A stretch of 64,000 bases of DNA from Tropicibacter naphthalenivorans (GTDB taxonomy: Bacteria > Pseudomonadota > Alphaproteobacteria > Rhodobacterales > Rhodobacteraceae): positions 86,493 to 150,492 of the forward strand of contig NZ_FWXX01000009.1 in the NCBI RefSeq assembly GCF_900176475.1, given 5' to 3'. The number at the start of each line of letters is the position of its first letter. Positions within the stretch are counted from its first letter, which is position 1. This document shows positions 45,888-54,985 of this stretch, piece by piece. The notes under the pieces are model-generated. The model was not told the origin of the DNA. It saw only the letters and a program-made list of their open reading frames with translations, and searched no databases. Position numbers and translations under genes: made by a program.

Positions 45888-48395
45888 ATGCGTGTCGATC
45901 AAGCTATATTCGGTAACACGAAACATGGTTTCGCTCTCAGGTGCGCAAGCGGCGACCAAAAGTTCGCGGCCGAGCTGGCTCAGCGATTAGATCTTCCCGA
46001 TACTGAGCCGCCTGGTTCCGACTGGTCGCCAGTTATTTCGGGCTTCCAAGTCGGTAACCGGTACGTAATCGCTCGGATGTTCAGAGATCTGACGGCTGAA
46101 CGCGCAGGGATGGTTGTCACCCATGCTCTGATTTGTGACTTGGATGCCATTGAGGTTGTCGACAACCTTCAACCTTTGGTGAAGAACCTCCACACTTCCT
46201 TTGACTCAATGCCAACATCAGTTGCGGCATTGGAAGTTAACTTTGGATCTGGTGAACCTAATCTGACGCCTGATTTGGTGGACACCGCCAAGGCTCTGGT
46301 TTCGCGCGGCACAGGTCCCGTGGTTCGCATAGGAACAGAAGGATTTGAGGAACTCATAGTGGCCCTGTGGGCTCGACTTTGGCCTTCCTTGCGCAGATCA
46401 TTTTCTTTTCGGCTGAGCTTCGGTCCCAGGGACGTGGGGGATACCCCGGCGCCAACTATTGTTTGCACCCCCGAAGCTCTAAGAGGACGGTGGCAGCAAA
46501 AACGGCTTGTCGGTCAGTGTGGAGACGATCAGTCACAAGCCGCGTGGATGTTAGCCGGTTCCCATGAGGGGGCTGAGCTCCGCGCATTTGGTGATAGGAT
46601 CGGTGCAAGTCTTGATAGTTTTCAAGATCTCCACCTACTCGAACAGGCGTACGCTTTGTTGGTCAGGACGCCTGATGTTGTTTCAGGCCTCATTTCCGCG
46701 GCCCGGCTTGTTGAGCGCCTGTCGTCGGATCCTCAGATCGGAGTGGTCGAGAAACGTTTCATTGTTGAACGCCTCGTAAGAGTGTTTCCCGATGCTCAAC
46801 CGTCAGACATTCTGGCACTGCGAAATCTGCCGTTCTCAAGTTACGATTCCGGGGATCTCGTGTGGCAAGCCATGACGAGTTGGTTCGAACGGAATCAATT
46901 TTCCTCGCGAGATGATGCAGGCTTGGTAGCGATCATCTCCGACGCATTCGTTGACAAGAATGCTGTTGTCCTATGGCGCGAAGCGGCAAAGAAAGGTTTG
47001 GAGCAATCGAGCTGTGCAACGGGAGGTCGGTTTGCTGCCGGATTTTGGCGTTGGGTGAGCGTTGAGCCAAGTTTGGTTAGCCCTCTCATCGCCTTTGTTT
47101 CAAATGACATAAGGAGGTTAGATGCGCTCGAGATCGCGGCCCCAAGAAGCATTGATACTCGGACGGCGAAGCTAATCATGACTTTGGCAGCGGAGAAGGG
47201 GCTTTTCAGGCTTCACGCCATCGCTGCGGGCGCGAGCATGGAACCGGTTGAAGCAGCGCGTATTCAAAGTGCTTTGGAGCCGGGTGAAGACACTGCCTCT
47301 ATGCAACTTGCCATGCGGCGTGCGACGCCCAGTGGGATCCTCGACGTGGTGGAAAGCTTGCCGGACGTTCGAGTACTTGCGATCGCAGGCGAGAGGGTTG
47401 CGAAAGATCCTTCACTGTTGATGACACGCGATATGACAATGGCTTGCAACCGACGTGTATGGGCGGCTGCATTAAAGATTGACCAGGAATCTTGGCGCGG
47501 ACCGGAAGACCCGCAGATGGCTTTCGAAGGTTTGCTCGAAGAACAGATCGGCGGAAAGAGCCCGCCTGCAGACCTCCTTTATCAACTGTCTGGAACGCCG
47601 CTAGCGGATCTCTCGACTTACCCGCGGCGGGCTCAAGTATGGAAAAAGTTGCCCCAGTCAACACGGGAACGATTGCTAATGGGAACGGCAAACGCGTGGT
47701 TTCAGAGCGCTGGGTCGTTCGAACCAAAGGACTCGATTGAAATTGAGCTGGCTCAATGGATAATAAGTGACCCACGTTTCGACGAGTTCATGCGGCGCTT
47801 TCAGGCAGGTCGGATTGCAGAGGGTTTGGAGGTCATCAACTCCCTCGGAGGGCTTGACGATGCATGGCTCAGCCGATGGATTCTTGATGCTGTCCGCGAA
47901 AACAAATCGATCCTTGGAACCGATGCGGATCTGTTGGGACGTACCTTGTCATCGAGGGAATTACGATGTGCCGTTGATGACATAATTGCGATCTATAGGG
48001 CTGGCCGTAAAGACGTCGAGCCTGCGCTTCGCCAATGCATCGGCCTGATTGGCTTTTTCGATCGTCTTCTGCTTGGGATCTCGCCACCGAGCTCCGATGA
48101 AAAGTGGGTAATGCTAATAGAATTGGCGGCAGAACTCTTGCCCAATGGCCCAGATCAAGACTCCCTGTGGGAACGTGCGGGCGGTCGGACCGCTGATCTG
48201 CTGAACCATGGAACTGGTCAAGAGCGTTGGCGTCACGCAATTCGCGCAATACAAAGTGGGAGGTCCCCGCGTGCGCCGAAGCTAATTCAACAGTTGCAGG
48301 TAGACTTCCCTGGAAATAAAAAACTGAGGCTTTTGGCGGCAGACCCACAGTTTCAGGATCAGATTAGCCCGCGATCCTCTTTATGGAGATGGTAA
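45888..48395 (+). CDS. GAP1-N1 protein with C-terminal EAD1 effector-associated domain
   Basis: The protein has 835 residues from the ATG at 45888, with GGAG six bases upstream; a GTG at 45876 is possible. The N-terminus (VDQAIFGNTKHGFALRCASGD) fits GAP1-N1, the N-terminal domain of GTPase-associated protein 1. A long helical middle region follows. The last ~78 residues (LWERAGGRTADLL, then ERWRHAIRAIQSG and VDFPGNKKLRLL) form an EAD1-type adaptor. The following caspase ends in a similar module, so this protein is the likely bridge between the GTPases and the effector. It ends TAATG with the caspase start. Confidence 0.8.
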   Translation: MRVDQAIFGNTKHGFALRCASGDQKFAAELAQRLDLPDTEPPGSDWSPVISGFQVGNRYVIARMFRDLTAERAGMVVTHALICDLDAIEVVDNLQPLVKNLHTSFDSMPTSVAALEVNFGSGEPNLTPDLVDTAKALVSRGTGPVVRIGTEGFEELIVALWARLWPSLRRSFSFRLSFGPRDVGDTPAPTIVCTPEALRGRWQQKRLVGQCGDDQSQAAWMLAGSHEGAELRAFGDRIGASLDSFQDLHLLEQAYALLVRTPDVVSGLISAARLVERLSSDPQIGVVEKRFIVERLVRVFPDAQPSDILALRNLPFSSYDSGDLVWQAMTSWFERNQFSSRDDAGLVAIISDAFVDKNAVVLWREAAKKGLEQSSCATGGRFAAGFWRWVSVEPSLVSPLIAFVSNDIRRLDALEIAAPRSIDTRTAKLIMTLAAEKGLFRLHAIAAGASMEPVEAARIQSALEPGEDTASMQLAMRRATPSGILDVVESLPDVRVLAIAGERVAKDPSLLMTRDMTMACNRRVWAAALKIDQESWRGPEDPQMAFEGLLEEQIGGKSPPADLLYQLSGTPLADLSTYPRRAQVWKKLPQSTRERLLMGTANAWFQSAGSFEPKDSIEIELAQWIISDPRFDEFMRRFQAGRIAEGLEVINSLGGLDDAWLSRWILDAVRENKSILGTDADLLGRTLSSRELRCAVDDIIAIYRAGRKDVEPALRQCIGLIGFFDRLLLGISPPSSDEKWVMLIELAAELLPNGPDQDSLWERAGGRTADLLNHGTGQERWRHAIRAIQSGRSPRAPKLIQQLQVDFPGNKKLRLLAADPQFQDQISPRSSLWRW

Positions 48396-49462
48396 TGAAG
48401 TTCATTCAGGGACATGCGCTCGTTATCGGCGTCGCAACATACGAGAACGTTAACAGCCTTCCGATCGCTGTGCGCAATGACGCAGTCGACACCGCTGATA
48501 TATTGAAGTCGCCCTCATATTGCGGCTATCCGGAGGCCAACGTTACTGTACTCGCTGACGACGCCGCTACTCTAGAGAACATCCGAAACGCGCTGTCGAA
48601 TCTGGCGGCGACTTCGACAAATGACGACACTGTAGCAATTTTCTTCTCGGGGCATGGCGCGCGAATTGGTAATGTTTCTGACATAACGAGCGCACTGATC
48701 CCGTACGATTGTGACCCAACGGATCTCGCAGGGACTTCACTTGGAGAGACCGAGCTATCTGCAGCGATCGCCGCGATAAATGCGCCGCGCGTCGTCGTCG
48801 CTATAGATGCATGTCATGCAGCTGGTGCCACCTCGCTGAAGTCGGGTTTGAGCGAGGCTGGCGTGAACTTTGCAGGCGGTGGGTTCGATGAGAAGTCACT
48901 GCAGAAATTGGCGCAAGGGACTGGCCGAGTCGTGTTCGCGTCTTCACGCGTAACCGAGACGTCGTTAGTGCTTCATGGCGAGCGAAACAGCGTTTTTTCG
49001 ACGGCAATGTTATCGGGTCTCAGAGGCGCAGCAGCTGCCTCAAACGATAGCATGGTTCGTGTTTTCGACCTTTTCAATTACGTAGCTGAGAAAGTCAGGC
49101 AGGCGGTCCCGGGACAACAGCATCCAGTGTTCAAGGCGAGTGGGCTGGAGGAAAATTTCCCTATTGCGCTCGCATTGGGGGGGGGCAAGTCAGTATCGAC
49201 CACAGGTTTTCAACGCCATCGCGATCTTGAGCAGATCATGCCGGACCTGTTCCCTCTTGGGCCGTCGGACCAAGATATTTGGCTTCGGGCTGGCGGCGAT
49301 ATCTCACGATTGAGACTGAACGGGCATGGAAGGGCACAGTGGTTCGCCGCGCTCCGGTTGATTTCTTTGGGCGGTGGCGGTGCGGGTATCTCGCGTGAAA
49401 GCTTAATTCACGCGGCATTGGATGAATTTCCGTCACACCGTGAACTGGAAGCACTGCTGTAG
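48395..49462 (+). CDS. Caspase-like (C14) peptidase with C-terminal EAD1 domain
   Basis: The protein has 355 residues. The ATG at 48395 shares its A with the preceding TAA and has GGAG upstream; in-frame ATGs at 48383 and 48389 are less likely. The p20-like fold begins GHALVIGVATYENVNSLP. The catalytic dyad is His 87 (FFSGHGAR) and Cys 140 (VAIDACHAAG), both intact. Residues ~294-355 (IWLRAGGDISRL, AQWFAALRLISLGG, DEFPSHRELEALL) form an EAD1 module matching that of the upstream protein. It is the expected effector, cleaving cellular proteins when recruited. The substrate is unknown. Confidence 0.88.
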   Translation: MKFIQGHALVIGVATYENVNSLPIAVRNDAVDTADILKSPSYCGYPEANVTVLADDAATLENIRNALSNLAATSTNDDTVAIFFSGHGARIGNVSDITSALIPYDCDPTDLAGTSLGETELSAAIAAINAPRVVVAIDACHAAGATSLKSGLSEAGVNFAGGGFDEKSLQKLAQGTGRVVFASSRVTETSLVLHGERNSVFSTAMLSGLRGAAAASNDSMVRVFDLFNYVAEKVRQAVPGQQHPVFKASGLEENFPIALALGGGKSVSTTGFQRHRDLEQIMPDLFPLGPSDQDIWLRAGGDISRLRLNGHGRAQWFAALRLISLGGGGAGISRESLIHAALDEFPSHRELEALL

Positions 49463-50016
49463 CGATACTGCGCAGTTCAACTCGTCCAGAACGACCTGTC
49501 GACTGCCCGCTTTCTGTGAGGTGGTTAGTACCGGGCGCAGTAACATTCCGCTCGCTGCTTTACCTGATGATCGGCTTCGATACTGTGACAGCACAGCTCA
49601 CGTCCGCTTCGGGGCTGCCAAAGGCAATTCAGCAAGCTCAGATTGAACGGCAGGTTAGGGCCGGGACCGACGTATACCGCTGATCGTGTCAGGATCCTGT
49701 TGCTGCGTTGCCGCAAGTCCGCTCCCAGCCCAAACGGTTCATCTTCGATATGACCGCTGATAGACTTCAAAGGCGCCCTGTCTTTTCGCGTTCGTCAAGT
49801 AACTCGGTTCGTAGTATTCGATTCATTCAGGGAGAAGGCCATCATTGATCTCCGCAGATCATGAAATCGTCGCCCAGCCCCCATCGAAGCGCACACTAAA
49901 AATTTTTTTGTGCCGCGTGGGTGGCGCAATTCTTCCTTCCCGCGATCCGTGCCTCAATGTATTGTGCAAAAAATAAAAATCTGTTGAAAACAGTTTATCA
50001 TTGTGAAGGGACGGAA
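49463..50016. other. Intergenic region after the caspase gene
   Basis: No gene is recognised. An AT-rich potential hairpin with GCACA/TGTGC arms around A and T runs lies at 49891-49913 and may be a terminator or promoter element. The sequence resembles degraded coding DNA, but no family can be named. Confidence 0.4.
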
Positions 50017-50679
50017 ATGAAATTTAGTTATGTGTTGGCGACATTTTTTGCGCTTGGTGCAGGCTCAGGCGCGCTGGCGCAGGAGGTGACTGAGCGGGCA
50101 GGGGAAATCAAGGCGTGGCGCGAGCAGTGCAGCCATCCTGACCCTGATCTTCGGCTCGCCTACCTCGAGGCGGCGCTTAAGACCAATGACACTTCGATTG
50201 AGAGGATCTGCGTGCGGCTCGCTCTGCAAAGCGACAATGCCGATATCCGAAATCTCGGCCTGCGCGCCGCAATTGCCCAGTTCGACCAACTAACCTTCGA
50301 CGTGGATAAGCCCGAAGCCCTGGTGGAAAAAATTGCGGATGCGGAAGGCGATGAAGACCAGCTTCGGACAATTTCAGGTTGGAATGTCACGAAGACGTAC
50401 AATTACATCCAGAACGGAATGGTTTTCGAAATCAAGAAGGCCGACGTCACGAATGGCCAATCGGTCTGGTATCCACTGGGATCCATGTCGTCGGCAAGCG
50501 ATAAGTACTTGGGTAAAGCGGTGGTTGTCGGGGACCGGATCCGCTGGACCGGCAGAACTTGGTTCTTCAGCGATACGACCTGCACTTTGGATGTGCAAAT
50601 GACGGCTGGAGGGGCGCTGGACGGGGCAATGCAGTGCGGTGACCTTTGGCCGTTCCCGGTGCGTGCGCCGCTACTCTGA
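50017..50679 (+). CDS. Secreted protein of unknown function
   Basis: The protein has 220 residues from the ATG at 50017 (GAAGGGACGGAA upstream). A signal peptide ends ALA-QEV (residue ~21). A helical region with HEAT-like spacing (CSHPDPDLRLAYLEAALKTND, DNADIRNLGLRAAIAQF) precedes a beta-rich domain (YNYIQNGMVFEIKKADV, DRIRWTGRTW). It is periplasmic or extracellular. It converges on the minus-strand cluster at 50671-53624, overlapping by 9 bp. No family is recognised. Confidence 0.65.
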   Translation: MKFSYVLATFFALGAGSGALAQEVTERAGEIKAWREQCSHPDPDLRLAYLEAALKTNDTSIERICVRLALQSDNADIRNLGLRAAIAQFDQLTFDVDKPEALVEKIADAEGDEDQLRTISGWNVTKTYNYIQNGMVFEIKKADVTNGQSVWYPLGSMSSASDKYLGKAVVVGDRIRWTGRTWFFSDTTCTLDVQMTAGGALDGAMQCGDLWPFPVRAPLL

Positions 50680-51807
50680 GGCCGCGCCGCCGACCAGGCG
50701 CAGGTGGCTGAGGGCCACCGCGCCGTGGTCGGTCGGGAAGCGTAGGCGCAGTTGAATCCTGCCGGACTTGTCCAGGGCGCAGGACGGCGTTTCGGGCGCA
50801 TCCGCCGTCCGGACGGCGCAAGTTCCGTGATAGGTCCAGCTATCGAGAGGATCCCTGCGATACTCGACATAGGCCATGGCCGGGGCGGGGGCGCACTCCG
50901 GCCCAGCCTCCAGGGCGATGGCCTCGACATGGTCGAAGCGACTCCGGGTCTCGATCACCAGGTCCACGGTTTGCGCGCCGCCCTTGGCCGCGGCTTGCCA
51001 GCATCCTTCGGGGGTGCGCAGGCTGCCGGGGCCGCTGCTGCCTGATAGGGGAAAGCCCTCGAACCCCGCGATTTCGTATCCCAACCCGTCCTCGCTGATC
51101 TGCTCCGCCCGCGCATCGCGCTGCCACTGGGTGCGGATCCGTCCAAACGCCGCGCGGATCGCATCGAAGCGCAGGCTGATGGCGATTTGCTTGTCCTCCC
51201 GGACGCGGAAGACCATCGCGAAGGGCGCGATGCCCTCTGCCCTGGCCAATGTCGCAACCGCTCCACTGATACCCTTGCTCATGTTGCCCTCATCCTCTGC
51301 ACGCAGCGGCCAAAGTGCGATGACCCGGCCACCCACGTCATCGACACGGATCAGGCGGATCGCCACGTCGAAGGGCCGGCGGGACGTGGACAGGTGGTCC
51401 GTCAGTTGCAGGACGGGATTGCGCGCGAGCTGCGCCTGGTAGGTGTAATCCGGCAGGCCAATGCTGGAGAGACAGGTGATCGCCGTGCTCTTGACCGGGG
51501 CAAAGGCCAAGTCGGCCTGTCCGCCAGTGGCTGCAAGCGCCTCGTCGTTGCTGGCAACGGGGATCACCGGCCCGGTTTCGCCGCTACGGCCGGTGATCGT
51601 GGTGAACGTCACGCCTGCGGCTTCGTGGCCGCGCGCCACGTGTTCTGGAAGCGCCAGCCAGCACGCGCTGTCGCCCGACGCGCCGAATAGCCATCCCTGG
51701 CCCTGGGCTCCGCCCCGGGTCTGGACGATTACCGGATCGGCAGCAAGCGCCGGACCCAGGAACACGAAGGCCAGGATTGCGGCAAGTTGGAAGAACGGGC
51801 GGTTCAT
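50671..51807 (-). CDS. Secreted protein with probable trypsin-like fold
   Basis: The protein has 378 residues with a signal peptide (cleavage near ALA-ADP, residue 23). The order GQGWLF, ACWLALPEHV (His 56), QADLAFAPV (Asp 99) and SKGISGAV (Ser 181) follows the His-Asp-Ser arrangement of chymotrypsin-fold proteases, including the Gly-x-Ser-Gly loop. The C-terminal ~130 residues form a separate beta-rich Cys-containing domain. It is the last gene of a three-gene minus-strand cluster with two membrane or secreted proteins. Protease assignment is inferred from motif spacing, and activity could be lost. Confidence 0.55.
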   Translation of the reverse strand: MNRPFFQLAAILAFVFLGPALAADPVIVQTRGGAQGQGWLFGASGDSACWLALPEHVARGHEAAGVTFTTITGRSGETGPVIPVASNDEALAATGGQADLAFAPVKSTAITCLSSIGLPDYTYQAQLARNPVLQLTDHLSTSRRPFDVAIRLIRVDDVGGRVIALWPLRAEDEGNMSKGISGAVATLARAEGIAPFAMVFRVREDKQIAISLRFDAIRAAFGRIRTQWQRDARAEQISEDGLGYEIAGFEGFPLSGSSGPGSLRTPEGCWQAAAKGGAQTVDLVIETRSRFDHVEAIALEAGPECAPAPAMAYVEYRRDPLDSWTYHGTCAVRTADAPETPSCALDKSGRIQLRLRFPTDHGAVALSHLRLVGGAASE

Positions 51808-51822
51808 ATCATCTTTTCCGGT

Positions 51823-52860
51823 TCAGTCTGCGCCTTCGGACGGCGTTCCGACCGGTGGTGCAGCCCCTTGGGCTTTCTCATTCCGGTCCCGCGCTGGGGC
51901 CGAAGCAGAGGGCTTGGATTCTTTGCGCTTGCCGGGTGACAGCGACAAGGCTGAGATCGCCAGTTGCAACACCGTGATGACGAACAGGGTCCCAATGCTC
52001 CACGGTGCCACGCTGGGATCCTGAAACAGCTTGGCCAGCAGGCCGACGTGCAACGGCTCGAACTCGCTGCGGTCTCCGGCGCGCACCAGCACGAGTGTCG
52101 CGGTCTCTGTATTGGCCGCAATCACCAGGCCGTCGGACGTGACGCGTGCGGTGCCGTACCAACTCTGACCAGCGCGCAGCTCGTCCGCAGCCGCGAGACG
52201 CCCGCCTTCGGGCAACACAATCGGTGCGTCACTGGCGGGGTAGAGCGCCCCCCTATCGGGCGGGAGCAGCGCGCGCGCGCTCAGGTAGATCTCTCCGCCG
52301 AAGAAATGGTCCTGTCCGACGTTCTCGGCACCCACTTCGGCGGGACCGGCGACGGGGAGCACCAAGAGCCCGTCTGAGACGGGCAACTCGAGGTTGATGA
52401 CCAGCCGGTTCGCCACGGCGCAGCCGATGTCATCGCGCGCCAAGTCCGCCACCGGCAGCCCCGCAGGGGCATCGGACAGCAGGATGGCGAGGCGCCCGGG
52501 GCGCCAGCGGTATCGCAGCCGGATTCCGGCGCGGGGATGGACCTCCACGGTGGACTCCGACCCTCGCTCTGAAATGGACAAGAGGCAGGGGTCGCCTGCA
52601 GCATTCAGCCACGGTCCGACGGGAAGCTTCATCTTGGCGAGGGCTTCTCTCTCGACGATCTGTTCGAGGAAGGTGCTGCGCAACTGCATCACGGCATATG
52701 GCGGGGCTTGGCGCAGCAGCATGAGGAAGATCACAAAGCCGACCGCAGAGACAACCCCCACGATGACCAGCAGCCACAGGTTGCCCGGTATCAGCAGGCG
52801 CGAAGCGTGCCAGCGCCATGATAGGCGCGCCGTGCGGCGGAGCGAAGCGGGAGATGTCAT
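51823..52860 (-). CDS. Membrane protein with large extracytoplasmic domain, unknown
   Basis: The protein has 345 residues. One membrane helix is near residues 27-48 (LWLLVIVGVVSAVGFVIFLMLL) and another near 290-308 (IGTLFVITVLQLAISALSL), with about 240 residues between them expected in the periplasm. The C-terminal cytoplasmic tail is Lys/Pro/Ala-rich. Its start overlaps the stop of the upstream gene (4 bp) and 15 bases separate it from the trypsin-like gene, so the three are cotranscribed. No family is recognised. Confidence 0.6.
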   Translation of the reverse strand: MTSPASLRRTARLSWRWHASRLLIPGNLWLLVIVGVVSAVGFVIFLMLLRQAPPYAVMQLRSTFLEQIVEREALAKMKLPVGPWLNAAGDPCLLSISERGSESTVEVHPRAGIRLRYRWRPGRLAILLSDAPAGLPVADLARDDIGCAVANRLVINLELPVSDGLLVLPVAGPAEVGAENVGQDHFFGGEIYLSARALLPPDRGALYPASDAPIVLPEGGRLAAADELRAGQSWYGTARVTSDGLVIAANTETATLVLVRAGDRSEFEPLHVGLLAKLFQDPSVAPWSIGTLFVITVLQLAISALSLSPGKRKESKPSASAPARDRNEKAQGAAPPVGTPSEGAD

Positions 52861-53624
52861 TGCGTTGTGGACGGATCGGGAATGAAGGCTCGGAACGCGG
52901 TGTCCTTCGTCTCCATTCCGTCGTCAAGCGTGACGGTCAGCGCAACCACCTGTCCGCGCGCGGCAGGAGGAACCTCCATCTGGCAGATCCGGTCGAAGGC
53001 GAGCCGTGCAGTGCCCGCAGAAGCGCAGGCAACCCGCGCCGGCGGCGCGTCTCCGTCCGGCAGCGCGAGCGTCATGCTTGCGTCGAGATTGCGCGCCATG
53101 ACTTGGACGGTCAGCATGTCTTTCGAACCGCTGTGCCCAAGGCGGGCGAGGAATACGCTGTCATCTTCGCGGCAGTCGGCATCTGCGGCAAGGATCGCCC
53201 GCACCGCCACGGCGCTGCCTTCGTACGTCGCGAGATCCTCCATGTGGGCCTGCGACACCGGATGTGCCTTTAGGCCCGTCGTCGTTTTCCGTGCGCTGCG
53301 TTCATAGGGGTTCGCAGAGGTGAAGCGGCCATCCTGCGTGACGACCTGCATGCAAAGAACTTTCACCGGGCTGATTTCGACGGAGGGATTCCCCAAGATG
53401 ACATAGTTCCTGTCGAATCTGTCGCCGAAATCGCCGATCATCAGCCCAACGATGTCGCGCGTCGACGTCTCAGGATAGGCGTCGAAGGATTCTTGGAAAC
53501 GTTCGGGCGGAGACAGTGGGCCGGCGTCTATGGTTTCGGAACTCAAGGGGTGGGCAAAAAACGCAGCGAGAACCAATGTCGCAAGCGCAATCCAAACTGC
53601 TGACTTGAAAAAGACCATTTTCAT
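52857..53624 (-). CDS. Secreted or anchored protein of unknown function
   Basis: The protein has 255 residues from the ATG at 53624; a TTG at 53642 is in frame. It starts with a signal or anchor helix (AVWIALATLVLAAFFAHPLSS). The mature part is beta-rich with four to five Cys (VLCMQVV, DADCRED, VACASAG, RICQMEV). It is the first gene of the three-gene cluster ending in the trypsin-like protein. No family is recognised. Confidence 0.6.
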   Translation of the reverse strand: MKMVFFKSAVWIALATLVLAAFFAHPLSSETIDAGPLSPPERFQESFDAYPETSTRDIVGLMIGDFGDRFDRNYVILGNPSVEISPVKVLCMQVVTQDGRFTSANPYERSARKTTTGLKAHPVSQAHMEDLATYEGSAVAVRAILAADADCREDDSVFLARLGHSGSKDMLTVQVMARNLDASMTLALPDGDAPPARVACASAGTARLAFDRICQMEVPPAARGQVVALTVTLDDGMETKDTAFRAFIPDPSTTQ

Positions 53625-54146
53625 GCGACCTGTGGTATGCAACCTGCATTGCGAATTCCAGCAAAAGTGTACAGTCTGGTGTCCAATGCTGCAATGGGGC
53701 AGGCTTCATATAGGACCCAACAGGCGCAGCATGCATTTTTTGGAAGACCGCCGGGTAGAGACTTTTTCGAAATTCGCGCCCAAGCCTCTTCTGAATTCTG
53801 AAACGCTATAATAATCTAGGAAGAAATCGGTACCGGATGTCCTCTCGCAATTTGATCGCCGTATTTGGGCGTGCGGTGGCCAGCGTCAAAGCTCTCACGC
53901 GAAACCCTTCCGCTCCCTGCGCATTGCCGACCATGATCTTGCGCGGATGGTGCGCGATCAACCAATGGCCGGTCTGGTGGAAAATTGCACCGCCTCCATC
54001 ACGGCGGGACTGAACGGCTGGTGCGGGACGTTGGCTTTAGATTATTTAATGGTTAAGCTGGCAGGAGCCGGCGTAGTTTTCTTCCTATGCGTCCCGCGCG
54101 AAAGATGGAGACCGGGCTCGTTGACCGCTGCGTCAGGAGTGCGCCG
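53625..54146. other. Intergenic stretch without a recognisable gene
   Basis: Short frames are present on both strands but show no family motif or ribosome-binding site. The upstream part must contain the promoter of the minus-strand cluster. Confidence 0.4.
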
Positions 54147-54698
54147 ATGAAACTGCCTGAAAAAAATCTATCCCACATGAGTGAAAGACCTACTTACGAA
54201 AACATCGCCGCAGAGCAGACAACGTCGCGCTTCGTGTTCATCGGCCCGCCGGCGCCGCTACAACTGCCGAAGGTCATGCCGTCCGGTGAGAGGGCAGCTC
54301 TGAGTGAGAGCTATCGCGCCAGACAAGCAGAGGACCTCGCCTTTGACACCCAACGTGCCGCGCAACTGTTCCAGCATGGGCCGGGCTGGGGCCCGCTTGT
54401 GCGTGATCTGCTGGCCGATCTGCAAGAGATGGCCGAGGAGATTGATGAGCCTTTCCTGGTCCAGCAGATAAAATCGCAATCAGGGGACCTGCGCGTGGAT
54501 GTTCACTCAGGAAACCCTGAAGTTCTGGCTCGGATCGAACGCGCTCGGAACGAAGCGATCCACACCTGCGAGAACTGCGGTAGCTCGTCCGAAGGCGTGG
54601 GCTCCACGCGTCTCCCTGCCTCGCACATGTGCCATCCCTGCACGGAGGCGCGCCTGCGCAAATTGCCGGGTGGTAGAGTCAAAAGCAAACGGCAGTAA
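54147..54698 (+). CDS. Zinc-ribbon protein of unknown function
   Basis: The protein has 183 residues from the ATG at 54147, which follows AGGAG by seven bases. A central acidic helical region (LVRDLLADLQEMAEEIDEPF) precedes a C-terminal treble-clef or zinc-ribbon motif CENCGS and MCHPC (Cys 141, 144, 162, 165) and a basic tail. The pattern is seen in small proteins of mobile elements. Nucleic-acid binding is plausible but unproven. It stands alone next to IS remnants. Confidence 0.6.
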   Translation: MKLPEKNLSHMSERPTYENIAAEQTTSRFVFIGPPAPLQLPKVMPSGERAALSESYRARQAEDLAFDTQRAAQLFQHGPGWGPLVRDLLADLQEMAEEIDEPFLVQQIKSQSGDLRVDVHSGNPEVLARIERARNEAIHTCENCGSSSEGVGSTRLPASHMCHPCTEARLRKLPGGRVKSKRQ

Positions 54699-54985
54699 GC
54701 CACTAAAACAAGGCGTGTCATACGCCCGAAGGAGGCTTGTCCGAGAACGTGTTCATCGTCATCGGGCGCTCCAAGGCGGCTTTCATACCGCGATATCCCA
54801 GGTAGGGATAACGCAATACACGCTGCCGATCGTGCCGTGTATCGCCTCATACGGTAGCGTCCATCACGGGAAAACGGCCTGGTCGCAAGGTGCCGATGCA
54901 GGTCGATGTAGCCGATTCCGTGGAAAAACATCCGTTCGCTGGCGCAGAATATTGACGGCTGAACGTGGCGCGAACGCCTTTCCTG

